Shown: positions 12,400-26,252 of the stretch, one piece after another
Layout: each line of letters starts with the position of its first letter
Position numbering within the stretch: the stretch's first letter is position 1
Source of the DNA: Pipra filicauda
Taxonomy: Eukaryota; Chordata; Aves; Passeriformes; Pipridae
DNA: 64,000 nt
NCBI RefSeq assembly: GCF_003945595.2
Contig: NW_024104552.1
Coordinates: 310,001-374,000, forward strand
Direction of reading: 5' to 3'
Notes under the pieces: model-generated
The model's database searches: none
Told to the model about the DNA's origin: nothing
The model's input: only the letters and a program-made list of their open reading frames with translations
Translations under genes and position numbers: made by a program

Positions 12400-12600
12400 T
12401 TACAAAATTATCCTTTTATTGCCTGGCTAGAATTCAGCCTGGGTGCTTGAGTCATATGCATAGTAATTGCTTGGAATTACCCTAAAAATAGATCATAAAT
12501 AGGCATTAATTAATCTTTCTGTTCATCAACCAAACATGTTTTAACCCTGAAGGACACTCAATCAGCTTAAAGCTGCCAGTCTCCCTTTGTTTTTGTTTAT
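12400..12600. promoter_or_regulatory. Candidate conserved noncoding block
   Basis: The segment is AT-rich but not low-complexity, and holds clustered motif-like words: TCATATGCATAGTAATTG and the MEF2-type word CTAAAAATAG at 12482-12491. There is no coding frame. This is impression only; single motif hits are expected by chance here. Confidence 0.2.
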
Positions 12601-15600
12601 TTAGAACTAATTCTTCAAAACATTACAAACCCAAAGCTGAGTGCTTAACAGCATTATGGTGTGGCATATAAATAAGAAAGCAGTGCTTTTTACAGTTAGA
12701 AAAGTTGTTTTATTACATCTGCTCTGTAATTATAAGCAAAGAAAAAATAAATAAGCCAAACCTTTGCAAAAGGGAACACCTCTGCTTGCACAGTCATAGA
12801 CTCGTTCCCACAGCAATTGCAAAGTGGGTGCCACATGCCAGCAATGCAGCAGTGATGATAATAATGGAGTAGAGCATTGTCCATGTCATCCATCTCAAAT
12901 CTGAAGTGAAAAGTCAGTGCTCTGTGCAATCTGTTTTGTTGTAAAACTACACATTTGCTATTATTTGGGGGCAATTTTTTTTCTTATCCTAGAAGTTCCA
13001 TTTTTAATTGAAAACAATGCCAAGTTCCTCTGGTATTCATGAGGTCAGAATTTACTCCTTTATGAATAGTCTAATGTTGTGGAATCTCCTTAAGAATATG
13101 GATATTGTCAATCCTAAATACTATACAAATATTTGTAAGTTGACACTAGGTGAAGCTGATTTTATTTGGATTTATAAATTTTATTCTACTTAGATTCTGA
13201 TTTATAACCTTGAGATATAGTTGCCTTTTTTATAAAACTATATGCCCTCAGGCAATTGCTAATGCTATGCTGATCTTAATAATGCATTATTAATTCCTTA
13301 CTGCTAAATACATTATTTATACTAACTACAGCTTTTTATTCCCCAAGTCTTGATAGCAGCAAACTCCTCAGATTTTAACATAACTGCAAAGTTGTCAGTT
13401 TGAAATTTTCCCCTCCTCCCCATGTGCAATATGTACACACTTGTCAAAAGCAAAACATTGGATTTACCATGGTTAAATAACGACTTTTTTTATTCTAGAT
13501 CTTACCAAAGCATAGAAAGATAAAGAACATGTGCTGAGTTTAGATGATCACTGAGCACTGGAACACTAAGCGATTCCTCAACAATGCTGGAGATGCTTTG
13601 CATACAGAATAGCTTGGATTTTTACAGGTGCAGAATGCCTGCAAGCCCATGGATAACGTTATACGAGGTCATGCATATTTAACTTCACACTGCCTATAGT
13701 AGTTGGCATCATAGAAGCCTGGCTTCTAGCCAGATCCATAGACACTAGCAATCAGCATTTGCATGTTCTTAAAATGACTGCTTGCCTAAATGAACTTCCT
13801 AAGTGAGAAGGAGAAAGGGAATGGACTAATCACAACAATAATCTGAAGAGCCTCATTACATGACTCCCTGTGAGCTGTGGCTTGAATTATCTAATGTAGT
13901 TCTTAGCATTAAACAGATTTCCACATGCTAAATAGGTCACACATGAATGCAACCATTGGAGTGAATTTCATAAATCTTTATGTACCCATACTTCATCTGT
14001 GAGCCTACACTGTAACTAAACAGAAAGAGGAGTACCCACAAAACAGTACCCACAACTTTGTTCATTTAAAAGTGTTGTGGCAGGACTTATTTAATTACTA
14101 AGTTGATGAGGAACACTGGTGCTGCAGGATCTGCTTCAACTTTGCATCCTCTGAGGACATCACCTCCTTCGGCCACACCGGCCAGCAGAGCATTTGAAAA
14201 ATCCAAAATTTGAGTCTTTATTTTAGTATTGAGATTTAATACAACATAAAACAAAAGGGAACGGGGATTGAAAGTGAAACAGGTATGTATTGAAAGAAGA
14301 GTATAGCACCTGGCTTCCTAGTACCTGTCCTCCGTTACACAACGTGTCTGACAATCTTTTTCCCCTTCGCCCTCTACCCATCTCCCTGTGGCCAAAACAA
14401 CTGCTAAGCTCATCTTCACCCTTTAGATCTAAATTAGTCACACTCCCTTCTGAATCTCTGACCTAAATGAATCCACTCACAACTTCAAGACCCGTAGCTG
14501 TCCTGCCTCTCCCTCCTAGTCTGGCCCATAGCATGTGTCCTCTACCTGCTCGCTGACCTTGCATACAAATATCTTGCTCCTTTATTGCTGGTGTAGTCCA
14601 ACCAAATGGGGTCCTGGCCTCAACATGGAGGCTACTGCTCACCGAATATTTGAACAGGAGCTTCTTTCAGTATCTGTATGAATGTCAGATTCCAGACCCG
14701 CTCCATTGCAACTGAAGATTTAAAAAAAAAAATAAATTAAAATACCTCCCCTTCTACTGTATGATATTCAACCAATGGCATATCAATGCTATGAAACCAA
14801 TCATAAGAGATTGAAAAAACTAGGTGCATTTGTCTGCTGTTTAACTTATGGTGAAGGTGAAAAAAGGGTGGATGATGGAGGATGAGCTACAGGTACCCTT
14901 CAGGTCTTTGGCTCTAACAAGTCAGTAACATAATTAGTCGTATTATATCAGGCTGTGAAGTGGCATTTGTACTGAACAAGTGAGGGTAATCCACATCATC
15001 CTGTCCTATTGGAAAAGATGAACACAAAAAGCAAAATGCTTCTCCTGCTTGTAATTATTTGAATTATTAACCAAGATGGCACTCACTATCCATTCACATA
15101 CACTGAGATTGGCTTCCTCTCCTGCAGCTCTTGTTTTCCACTCCAGCCTCTCCATGGCTGATCTCACTAAGGAAAGAGTTAATTCCATTTAAAAAAAGTA
15201 AGAAAAGAGAGAAAAATAAAGGGCAATATTTATCAAAGTATAACTGCTTCTCTTTCTCCTTGTACAAATGCTTCCTTTGAGCTACGTTTGATGCAGACAT
15301 GAACTGTGGCTGAGATGGCATTTGTCATCACAGGCTGGGAGCAGGACTCTCAGTACTCAGCCCCTAAACCTCAATCTTCACTTCTACTGCAGACCTCAGT
15401 TCACGACAGACGGAGAGACAGACCCAGCTGAGCTCTTTTTATTACCTCTGAGTGTAGGAGGAAGGATATATGCTCAAGACAGCATGAGAAAGCTTGTGCT
15501 GCTACAGCTACTTGAGTTCAGATTTTGTGGTGATGCCTTAAGCCCCTAATGGTTTTTTATTTTTCTAATACTTGTAAGTTTTATGAGTAGTGGAAGTAGA

Positions 15601-15654
15601 CTCTAAAAGCAGCATCCCTCACTCCCTCCCTTGTCCCTTTCCCTGTAGCACCCT

Positions 15655-16053
15655 TGTTTACACATTCCTTAACCCTCTTATCCCATTCTATGCTCCCTAT
15701 ATCACTCCTACCCCTGAATACAGCAGAAATGTTTAGTCTTTTGTCAAGGCAAGGCCTAGATTGTTGGCAGAACAGCATATCAGGGCCTAAACCACAGAAT
15801 ATGGTCAAGAATTGGGTGACTATGTACCCTTTGTGCTCTGATGAAGATGAAGATGGGATGAACAGAGGGTCCCGAAACACACCCCAGACCCATTTTCAGG
15901 GGGTGGACCTGGGGCGGACCAGAGTAAAGGCCACAGGGTGGACACATTTGGGATTGGATGGATGGTATTATAAAATGTAACATCTCAGGCACGGCCGGCG
16001 GGTGCATCTTGTAACATCTTTGCCTTGGCATAATAAACCCTTTCCTTATCTCA
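15655..16053 (+). mobile_element. Candidate solo LTR of an endogenous retrovirus
   Basis: The segment has an LTR-like plan. It starts TGTTTACAC, carries a TATA-type box TATTATAAAAT at 15966-15976, then a locally GC-rich patch with CpGs (about 15992-16004), then AATAAA at 16032-16037, and ends at TCA (16051-16053). The putative U3 contains GGGTGGACCTGGGGCGGACC-like G-rich words. Flanking 5-mers are ACCCT (15650-15654) and CCCCT (16054-16058), a 4/5 match as an imperfect target duplication. No internal retroviral genes are adjacent, so if real it is a solo LTR. Family and exact borders are uncertain. Confidence 0.4.
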
Positions 16054-16696
16054 CCCCTAATTAACTGCTCAGGGAGATGTTTTCAGCACCTAAATCCCAC
16101 AGCAACAGTGGCTAGATATAGGGCCATGCTCAGCAGAGCTGGCAGCCTGGCACCTTCCATAGGTTTACTTTAATTGGAATTATTGTTGTAAGATGCTGAG
16201 CTAAAGAAAGTAATTGGAGCAGCCGCACTACCAATGGCTTGTCTCCACTGCTTTGGGAGGATAAACATCACTGCCAGCTACAGCCCAGGTATTTTATTAT
16301 GACAAGGAAATACTGATGGACTTTGCTCTGACTGTGTATCACGAAATATCAGGGAGAAGTTACATGTTCATTAAAAAAGTACCATAGCACTCCCATTTTA
16401 GCTTGTGCATTTTCCTTGTGAGTTTACCATCCTTTTTGCCCACACATGGCACCGAGTTGTTTTCCACATCAGCATTTAAGACTCAGAGCCAAATGCAGAT
16501 ACAAAAATGCCAAAAAAAAAGGCTTTGAGAACCCAAGAGACTGTCATGTGAAATTCATGCATTCATGTCATGTGAAAGTCTTACATTTTGCTCACATGGT
16601 AAGCGTTCCACGCAAGAAGGTCTGCAAGGCCAGGTCCAGACTCCTGCAACCCCCTGTGATGCTCAAGGAGAAGGTTCACAGTTGTGAAAGGTAAAG

Positions 16697-16865
16697 ACAT
16701 GGAAGTGGGGAAGAGAGGAAAGTGATAATTATGGACAGAAGGAGAGAAAGAGGGGGAGTTTCTTGGGATAGAGAAAAGTTGGAGAAGGAACACGAGTTGC
16801 AAAGGAAAGAAAGGGGCCATGGCCTGGGGGCGAATATTTAGGAGGTTGGAGAGGGATGGGAGACG
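16697..16865. repeat. Purine-rich (GA) tract
   Basis: The plus strand is dominated by G and A for about 170 bp, with runs such as GAAGGAGAGAAAGAGGGGGAG. It is low-complexity sequence; open frames across it on the minus strand are a by-product of its composition. Confidence 0.7.
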
Positions 16866-19800
16866 GGTTCATCTCCTCACTTGCTGCCCAAACACATGCA
16901 CCACTTTCCCTGGAGGCTCCCATTTCCATACCTCCCATATCTTCCACAGTGAAAATAGAATAGGTTGCTCCTCCTTAGGAGCTGTACCTTACAGTTCTTG
17001 TGTTGCATGTGTGCACACTTAAAGCATAATACCGCCGAAACCGATGAACAGCCATACCCAGGTATTCAAGATAGAAGAAAAATTCCTCAGACAGGAATGA
17101 TAGTTTGGAAAGGGACTTTATTTTTGTTGTCAGACAAGATATTCCTGGGGGTTTTGGGGTTATTTTTCCTCCAAATGGTCCTCACCTCAAGCATGTTTAA
17201 AAACATCTATCAGTGTATGAGAGAACACTATTGCTGCATCGGATGTTTGTAGTCTGTGAACACGAAAGATGGTCAGTTTGTCTGAGACCCATCCTCCTTT
17301 GTTTTTTCTGTATTTCAGTGTTGACAATGCCTGCCTTCTGATTGTTCTTTGCACAAGCTGAATGGCAATTGGTAAGTGTATTTGAGGCACTGTAAGAGCA
17401 GCGCCTGGAGTTTGCCACTGACACTTTAATCTAATGAGAAATGTCAGGAATCTTCTGCTGGTTATTTCAAAATATATTGTTTGGAAGAATATTAAGACTT
17501 ACAAAGTAAATCAATCTTACTATATCAACATTTCTGGACAAAACAACTCCCAGATCTTATGCTCAACATTTTCTCTTCTGCTTGCCTCATACTTGGCTTG
17601 CAGCAGAGCTAAGAAATAAACATGTCACTTCTTTCACTGCTCATTTTGCAGGAAGGAGAAAAGAAGAGGGGAGAGAAATAAAGGAAGAAATACTGTTGGG
17701 GCTCTGTGGGCCTCATGTGCAATGACTTAGCCTCTGTAACTGTGGGTTCATCAAGCAATAAAGCTGCAAGTGCTGTGGTCTCTTCCTCTCCATTTGCCTA
17801 GTGATGCATTGGAATCTTTAACACCAGAATCTAAGGATACGCATATTTCATAAAGGAAATAAAGAAAAAAAGAGCGAAGCAGAACATATGACAGCATACT
17901 AAACAAAAGCTTTTAACCACTAACCAAGAACTACTCCAACCAGCAAATGTCACTAAAGTGTTTTGAAAAAGTAACACAGCAAAAATACTTGGGCATTCTG
18001 ATTTCCATTAAAATGAAAGGTGTGGTGAGCAGATAATGACCCAGACAGTCTCACTATCCATTGAAGAGGGCAGAAGGTGTACTCCTCAAAGGGAAGATGT
18101 TTGTGCAGAACTGTTTTCACGTTGCAATACCACCTGCTGGGAACGACGCTGTATCTTCCATAGGAGCTGCTGTACCTCTGAGGCAGTGACATTTGTCCAC
18201 AGTCCCACAGAACAAATCTTTCTGTAGGAGTCTTGCACTTACAGCTGGTGACGTGAACTTGGATTTTCTATATGCAAAGGTGATTTTCACTTTAGTAATT
18301 TAACATACAACTATTTGTATTTATATTACCTACATACAAACAAATTTTTTTTCAGCCTATTGAGGCTGTAGCAAGTGATGCTTATTTGCATACTGCAGAT
18401 ATTTGGGCTATCCAGGAATGCTTCAAGAGAAAGTATATTTTCTTTGTTTCTTATAAAGACTGAAACTTTGAAATGTCACATGGAGAAACATATAACTAGA
18501 TCTGAATGCTTCTATTATGCTTGCAGAGCTATATATAAGAGCTTATGTACAGCAGAGCTGTATATACAGCGCTGCTCCGTGTATCTTGTGGGTGACATTT
18601 GTACCGTGACCATTTGGCCTTCATACATCTTTTTACTGAGGGAAGTGATCAGTTCTAATTCTGAGTGATGGCAGAGCCAAGCCTTGTTTCTGGGTCTTGC
18701 CACTGTGATGATTTAATAATTTAACCTGCCATGATTTAATATCCATTTTTTTAACGTATATTTTCATTTCTTCTTGCAATATACTTGGGATATAAATGTC
18801 CTACACTTTTAAAGCCCTTAAAGGACTCAATTGAAAATGTCAAAAGGAGTAAGTATCTGAAATATGTTTGTTCTTTTCTCTATTGTATATATCATGGGTT
18901 TTAAAATTTTAATATGCTGTTGTGCTAAAAAATAATACTAAGTGCTTAATTGGTCTTACTGACGTTTCCTCATTTATATCTATTTCTCCAATGAATGTAT
19001 GATGTTCTATGTGTTGTATTTAAAAATAGAAGCACCCTAATAGATTCTGCATTTAAGCAGAAAGGAGAACTGTGACAAATATGCACAGACAAAATATTCT
19101 TGAAATACATTCCTCTCTTGAGCTGTCAACTGATGTTTCCCTTTAAATGAGCTTTCTCATTTTGGATGTCTCCCTCCTGTCTCAATCCCCTGATGAACAA
19201 TGCCTTCAGGCATCTGTACACAAGGAGTAACTCCTACAGAAAGCTATTTGAGAGCAGACAGCTTCAAATTTTGACCTTTTCTGGAGGCACGTTTTGCAAA
19301 TGCTGGTTGGACAGTAGCTAAGCCCCTTGCCTTCTGCTCAACTGCCAGATGTTGCTGAAGCTTCAGGATGGCTCCTGCCTAGCCCTTGGGAAGATCTTCA
19401 TAAACACACATCTGATCCTGCACTTTCCCTCTTCATTTAACTAGCGATCCCCTTGACATCATCTGTCAAGTTTGGCCATTGCATGCTGCCCTAGATCTAG
19501 AAATTTGTTTTTCTCGTTTGCTCCTTTGCAGTTTTGCAACTTATCGTCTGAATGGTCTTAACTATGCCCCCTCCAGCTCTCTTCTAAGTCTTGGAGAACT
19601 TAATTCCTTGGTTGCTTTCTCTCTTCCTTCTGTGTCTTATCTATGGGTAAAGTTGTTCATGTACCATTTGCCAGGCAAATACTCCTAAGTCTTTCTCTCA
19701 AGTTCTGCTCTGCCTTCTCTGTCCAGAGTAAGATGCTGTCTCTGTGGACAGCATTTTGTGGGTGACAGAGTGGCTTAAGCCTTGCTCAGTCTCTTCCACC

Positions 19801-21129
19801 AGAGCTGTTCATCCACATACTTCATTACTGTGAACAGCAGTCCTGAAATCACTGTTTAATGGGTTTGCAGTTTTGTTCTGAAGAAATGCTGCTGCTCATC
19901 TTGTTTTCATTAAAGTAGTTTCTTCTTAAAATTGTTCTTTGGGCACAGCATTTAAGAGATCGATTCCTCTCCTTTTTCAGTTCTGCTGTAGATAAGAAGG
20001 GGGAAAGTACTTAGCACAAATGTCTCCAGCAGTAGAGGCTCCTTGCTGTTTATCGCTGAAGTGTTGTGTATTCAACTGACATCAGACAAATGGATGTTAT
20101 TTTTGGGTTCTTAACATAAGGAAGCTAGTCACTTATTTCCTTTCAAATAGACCAATCCTCTAGAACCTAAAATCTTGGAGTAAATTAATGGAAGAGAAGT
20201 CTGTGTTAGACTGTACAGAAAGAGAAGGAGATATGTAACAACTGCCACCAGTCCCACTCACTGTCTCATGAGTTGCACTCATTCACACCCAGGTGTTCTC
20301 AAGCTGTCCGAGATCAGTGCTGAAAAACACCAAGAACTAGAATTTCAGCTTCCAAGCCTGCAACTCGTCTCTTGGGAGAGAAAACTCATTTCTGGATAGA
20401 CTTGATGTGCCTCTGAGGACTCAACAATTACTATGGGATGAGCTTTTCCCTCTGAACTTTGTTTATCTTGTCTTCCATTAATCTCAGGCACAGTTGCTGC
20501 CTGTTGACTTTATTTCCTCATTTTGGTTATCTTTCTGGCTGTAACTTTGTTTCTGGTTGTGTGACAGGAGTGGGAATGGCACATGTGATGTAGCCTTGTT
20601 GCCATCATCTTGTTTACATCTAGATGAGAAGACCTGCATTCCAAGAGCAACACATTTCTCTGTGTTTACAAGTCTGATTGCTCTGTGTGTGTCTGTGTAC
20701 TTATCTAGTTATCTAGTGATATGTGTTATTGTTTTAACCCTTCATTTTCTTCTGGTGCCCTCACACAGGCAGACACATTCAGACAAGTCTTGGTATTTCT
20801 GCTACAAAAATTTCTGTACCTAAAGTCTGAATGGCAAAGTAGAGCTAAATTTTGCAGTTATGGTGATTTACTTTGGTCATTTGGTCTTTTGCTGGTATAT
20901 GAATATTTAATACCACCAGATGTAAACCAGATGTACAGGATTTCAGTTTTGTTTGGGTTTTTACCTGGCTGGCTTATACTTCCCCTGTTGTGAGGACCTG
21001 TAAAAAAAATTAAAGATGGCAACATGAACATGAAACAAGTCACCACAACCAAGAAATTTAAAATGCTGGAAGTTATTTCTTGAGCAGAAATAATTCTAGC
21101 ATTTTTTTCATAATTTTCCACTGCAGTTA

Positions 21130-21146
21130 TTTTTTTTTTTTTTTTT
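21130..21146. repeat. Poly-T run
   Basis: Seventeen consecutive T residues. It may be the tail of an old minus-strand retroposed sequence, but no parent is recognisable beside it. Confidence 0.9.
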
Positions 21147-24100
21147 GCTTTCCTGAAGTATTAAAGCAGAGAGACATTTACATTTTTATGCAGATAGCTA
21201 ATTTGGAAATGAAGTGATTAGTATGCCTTGACAGCAGATCAGCTGCAATTATCTGCATGCAGTAGTTGCTCAACACTGAGAGGGGTCCCCAGGAGTCTGC
21301 CTGGGGAAGAGGACCAGAGTGTTAATACTGAGCAGAGGGTGGGTTCCAAAAAAGGAAATGCCTTTTTTCAGCTGTTTCAAAGCTGATATTGTTTCAAATA
21401 GGTGAAGTAAGTGCCATCAAAAACATATGTATGTACCACAGGCATTACTGTATGGCAAAGAAGAAGATGTTCCTTATCCAGTGTCCTGTCCTGTGTAGCA
21501 TTAGTTTTCCATTCCCTCCAATGAAAAAAGTCTGATTCTGACATTATTTTCCACAATAAACAATTAATTTGAACACTGCTTTTGGTAGAAAATATGGATA
21601 CTGGGTTTCTCTCCAACCCAGCTTTCTTAAGCTGTCTTTTTGCAAGTTCACAGTAAAGTCTTCTCCTCAGCCCCAATACTTTTAATATTGTTCTTCAGAT
21701 ATGAAGAGCAGTGATTGAAAGACCATTTAAAGCCCTCATTCCTATGTCTCTTAGTTCTAAATATTCCAAGATTTACAGGAATTTTGTTTGCATGAGTCTT
21801 AAGAACTTTTTTTTTCTCCCTATCTTGTACCATGTTGCAAACCTGAAGTTCCAGCTATTAACAAAAGCCAAAAAAAAAATCAATGAAACATTAAAAGCAT
21901 AAGCAGGTAATGTTTCTTTCATCACAAGTCTCATGGGATAAGACAAGGAGTATATTCTCTGTGCAAGAGCATGTGTGTATATGGATCTCCCCTCTTTCAC
22001 TTCAGTCATGCAAAGTTATGCAGTAGCCCACATGCTCAACATGTGCACTTTAAACACGACATAACTATTATTGAAGGGGCAGAAACGGCAAGAGAAGGAG
22101 AGAAGTAATGCACCCTGTGAAAAAAAGAGATGGAAGGGAAGAAGTGGTGTAATGTGAATAGAGGCTGCATCTGACCTGGGAGTCGGAAGTGCTTTGGTTG
22201 TATTTATGACGTATTGTTGTATTCCCACACGTCAGCTCCACAGATGTAAGGTCTAGGGTGCACCAGTTCTCTCTGGCTGCAGTATCCACACATCATACTC
22301 CAACAAGTCCCCAACCACCAGGAATGGGGTATGCAAAACACAGCACAGTGATGACCTGCAAACAAGAGAAGGAACTGGACATACTATAGAATGCAGGAGT
22401 TGTAGCTACACATATACCATTGTTAACAAGAGGGCTCTGATGTGTGCTCTGGGAACCGTGGCTGTAGCTAAAACATCACATATGCTACTGAGCTGTATAA
22501 TGTAGTCCTTCCTAAATGGCCATGTTGCTCTTTCTCTTTTAATTAACAATGCTTGTGGCTTGCTGCAAAGGTCAATGACTGATGCATACGAATAAGGTGT
22601 TAGTGGAGCTGTCTGCTTGACTTTGTTAAATAAAGATTACTTTATCCTAGGTGTACAGATTACATTGCAGAGTTGTGTAGGGCTTTGGTCCTGAGTCAGT
22701 GTTTTTGACAGTCTGCTTAGACAACAATTTACCATAGCCAATTTGTGTCACATATTCAGGACAATTGATGAGCTATCTTTTGCTGATGCTCTCACAGGAC
22801 TTCTGAAGTTGAGGGTTGAACTTCTAGCTGCAATCTTGCCTACATGTATAATGAAGCATATGAGACCACTGGAAAACTCTGGATGTTCCTCATGTTTGTC
22901 TTTTATCTCCTTTTCCAGTACACACTCTTCAGTTAATTTCACTCCACAATAGCAACTGCATCTTTCAGAGAGTAAAATTTGCTATTCATTTTCAGATTAT
23001 GAGAAAAACTTGGAAAGGGAAAAATGTTATTCTCTGTGAGAAGAGTTCACTTTAATTAAAAAAAAATTACAAATCTCAGAAGGAGATTTAGATGTATGCT
23101 GCTTTTTGTGATCAAGTAGAGTGTAGACAGGACTGGTTTATGTATAGCTGCACTAAGAGAGGGCTCTGATCTCTGACTTACAAAGAACTGGCTCTGGCAA
23201 ATTTGTGTAATTGCAGGAAGGGTAAGAAGACTTGAGTGACTGTCAGGAATGCCTGAAATGTGGGAAGATTGGTTTTGGGGAAAAAAGTCTTTATACAGGT
23301 AGGTAAAATAACACCATCTGTCCATAGTTGTGTCAGAAAGGCTTGATCCTCAAAGAGGGGAGATATTCTGAAATCACTGGCAATAAACTAATCGGAAAAA
23401 AATTTAGCCTGCAAGTAAATTTGTAATTATTACACATCAAATTAGAATTGTTTTCTAAAGCATGATGAAGAAACCAGATTACCTAAGTGGGTTATTTGAA
23501 GCGACGTAAGAAAAAATGTCAAAAATAAAAACTGAAAGAAAAGAAAGCATAAGAAAATCTCTTTCATTAGACCATGCTGTCAATAACCTACCAGTTGCTT
23601 GCTGTCTCTGATTTTCAAGAGTTCTATCTGGCAACAATAGCATATTTGTTACTCAGGAGTCAGTTCTTCCTATGCTAACTAATGCAGTATAAACAAATAT
23701 CACTATTCTGCTAACAAACACAGTCTTTGTAATTTACTGTTAAATATATATTAGATCTTTATATTGACTTTGTTGGAAGTGATATTTCTTGAGGTTCAAC
23801 TGATTTAGTCTCAAAAGCCCTGGAGATGGGTTCTATCTTTAACTTTATTTGCAGGGCTGTCTGGCTGGCAAAAGATTTCATAGTTACTCATTTTCTAGTT
23901 TAGATTTGAATTAGGGTTATTACATTTGCATCAAATGGAAATTATAGCTGCTAATCACATTATGTTCAGTGTTGTTTATCCCAAGATTATGACTGTCAAA
24001 ACAGATACTGCAATATTAGATTCTGAAGAAGCTGTGTCTAACAGTTGTACCATGTATTAGTAAATGAAAAACAACTTGGATTTTTACTCCCTTGTTGGGG

Positions 24101-25093
24101 AAGCCTTTTCTGGCCCAATTGCAAAATCTCATTAGAAGTCAGCACTGAGCTGTGATTTTCAGATTATGTACATGATGTTCACTGTATTTCATACCCTAAT
24201 ACGATGTTCACCTTCCCATATTAGTGATGCCGCCTCACTAATTCTGAGTTTTACCACTTTGGAAAACTCTTGCAGTTTATTGAGGTTAATTATTGCTAAA
24301 AAGAAAACAATACTTAGGCCCTAGCGAGCATCTGTTAAATGTGTGGAGCTGTTTCTGGAACTACACACCTCAGTCTCTTCATTCTGGACTCTTCCAACTA
24401 TCTCTCTTTAGAAATAAGCCAGTGTCTGATCTAATGGGACTAAAAGAGTAAGTATCCTACTGCTACTGGCAAGACGTCTTTTAGGGTAAAATATTTTTCA
24501 GTGCAAGCAAATAAAATCAATCTTTAATACATATAGTACTTCCTTTGCCTTCTCAACTGTACAGTCAGTTCAAACGAGAGTGTACAATTTGTGATCTTAA
24601 TCAATATGTACCTCAGTTTCTTGGAAACAAATTTGAGATGAAAGAGCTCACTACATTTGTTTATACTCTGTAATTGTTACCAGTTGGCACCGTTCTATCA
24701 CAACTGTTTCAAAGGCTGCATAAGAAAGATTTGGGAGGGGGAAGGTAAAATAAAAAAGCTGTAGACAACCCCATTTTAGTCAGTATAGTTTATCTTCCTT
24801 GTCGCTGTCAAGCTTTACCTCCCTTTCAACAGTTGTAGACTCAGTCTTTCACCCAGTATGTATTATTTTGAAATAGTTCCATAAAATCCGTCTAGCCAAA
24901 ATATCAAAAGAACCAATGGTCAACACTCGCCTGCTGCAGGACTCAGCAAAAAGCGGCACTGATTGTGCTCAGCTTCCCATGTTGTGTGACTGTCAGGAGA
25001 GAGAATGATCAAACCAGTTAGGGAGAAATTACTGTTCTTCATTCTAGAGCTGGGAGACGTTTGCTTGTTTGCTATTTAATCTATAAATAGAGA

Positions 25094-25120
25094 TTTTTTT
25101 TTTTTATTTTTTTTTTTTTT
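25094..25120. repeat. Poly-T run with one interruption
   Basis: Twelve T, one A, then fourteen T. It is a simple low-complexity run. Confidence 0.95.
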
Positions 25121-26185
25121 GGTGACATTGTTAAATTGCTTAGATTTTAAGAAAGATGTTGGATTTATTTAAGATTATTGGGAATTTAGAAATTAAAGAA
25201 AGTTTTATATTGGGAGAATGGTGTCATCGAGAAATATTTTTAGAGAGTTTTGCTATTTTCAAGAACTTCTGATATATTTCCAGTATTTGGTAATTACTAG
25301 AGAATTTTTAAGTAGAAAAGTAGTATCAAGTGCACTACAGATGTTCTGCTGTCTTCGATAATAAACCCTTGACTGTTTGCATGATCAGCGCTGGCATTTG
25401 GGATTCTGAAAGCTGTGCCCACACTGTTTAATCTTTCATAATCACATACTGGGCATCTGCACACAATTTACCATTGATAAACAATGGTCAGTAAGCATTA
25501 AGTAAGCGGGTTTTCTGCAAAGAAACCAAAGTACAACGTTCAGTATTTGTAACTGAAAGGACAAGTGAAGATGGTAGATGATTTCAGGTTCACATACAGT
25601 AAAAGGTGGAAAGTTGTAATCAGAACAGTGAGTAATATAAACATTTCAACACTGAGAAATGTTCATCCTCGTCCTGGGGAGCCAGTGCAAAGTGCTTTCT
25701 GTCTCCAGAAATGTAACTTCAAAAGGCTGGCAAATATGTACTGAACTCCTTTCCTCAAGGAGGTGAGAGTTCCTCTAGATGCTGTGATCTCTTGCCAGCC
25801 TTCACCCTACCTTGTAGATGGACCTGGAGAGAAATGCACTGCTGAAAACAAGAAACTTCTGATAACCTCACAGTCATCATAGTGTTGTCACATACTGTTG
25901 GCCTGAGGGATTTCCCCTTGCGTGACACAAGCAGGAATGCCACAGATAAAACTTGGCAACTTGTCCTAGTGGCACACCTTCTCTTACTGCCAAGGCAAAC
26001 ATTGGTTTAGTGCTCCTAGTCTCTAATCTGACTTCTCAGAAACATGTCACTGTGTCCTCTTCTTCTTTCAGTCATTTGTTTGCAAACAGAACAAACCCTG
26101 GCACTGGCCAAGTCTCAACATACAGGACTTTTTTAACATAAGAGTTATCTGCAAAGATCCCCCATCCTGGGTTTTAGATAGGGGA

Positions 26186-26252
26186 TTTTTTGTGGTTTTT
26201 TGTTTGTTTGTTTTTTTTTGTTTTGTTTTTTTGTTTTGTTTTGTTTTTTTTT
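26186..26252. repeat. T/G-rich simple repeat, (TTTG)n/(TTTTG)n
   Basis: About 65 bp composed of T runs broken by single G residues, including perfect TTTG and TTTTG units. Low complexity, intergenic. Confidence 0.9.

Larger units (their letters stand above)
11366..15654. other. Intergenic, no gene seen
   Basis: I see no exon-like coding segment, RNA gene or clear mobile element here. The contents are a 29-bp tandem duplication (11704-11760), an AT-rich block with conserved-element character (about 12400-12600), several short A- or T-rich runs and a pyrimidine-rich stretch at 15620-15720. Confidence 0.6.

Noticed and set aside
12482..12491. Perfect MEF2-type word CTAAAAATAG, with others at 25081-25090 and 42482-42491
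   Set aside because: In AT-rich DNA of this length well over ten such matches are expected by chance, so single hits are not evidence of cardiac enhancers.
18557..18570. 14-bp perfect palindrome GCTGTATATACAGC
   Set aside because: A few perfect palindromes of this length are expected by chance in 64 kb.
22140..22205. Stretch resembling the 5' part of a MIR (GACCTGGGAGTCGGAAG)
   Set aside because: The likeness covers only about 40 bp and does not continue into other MIR landmarks.
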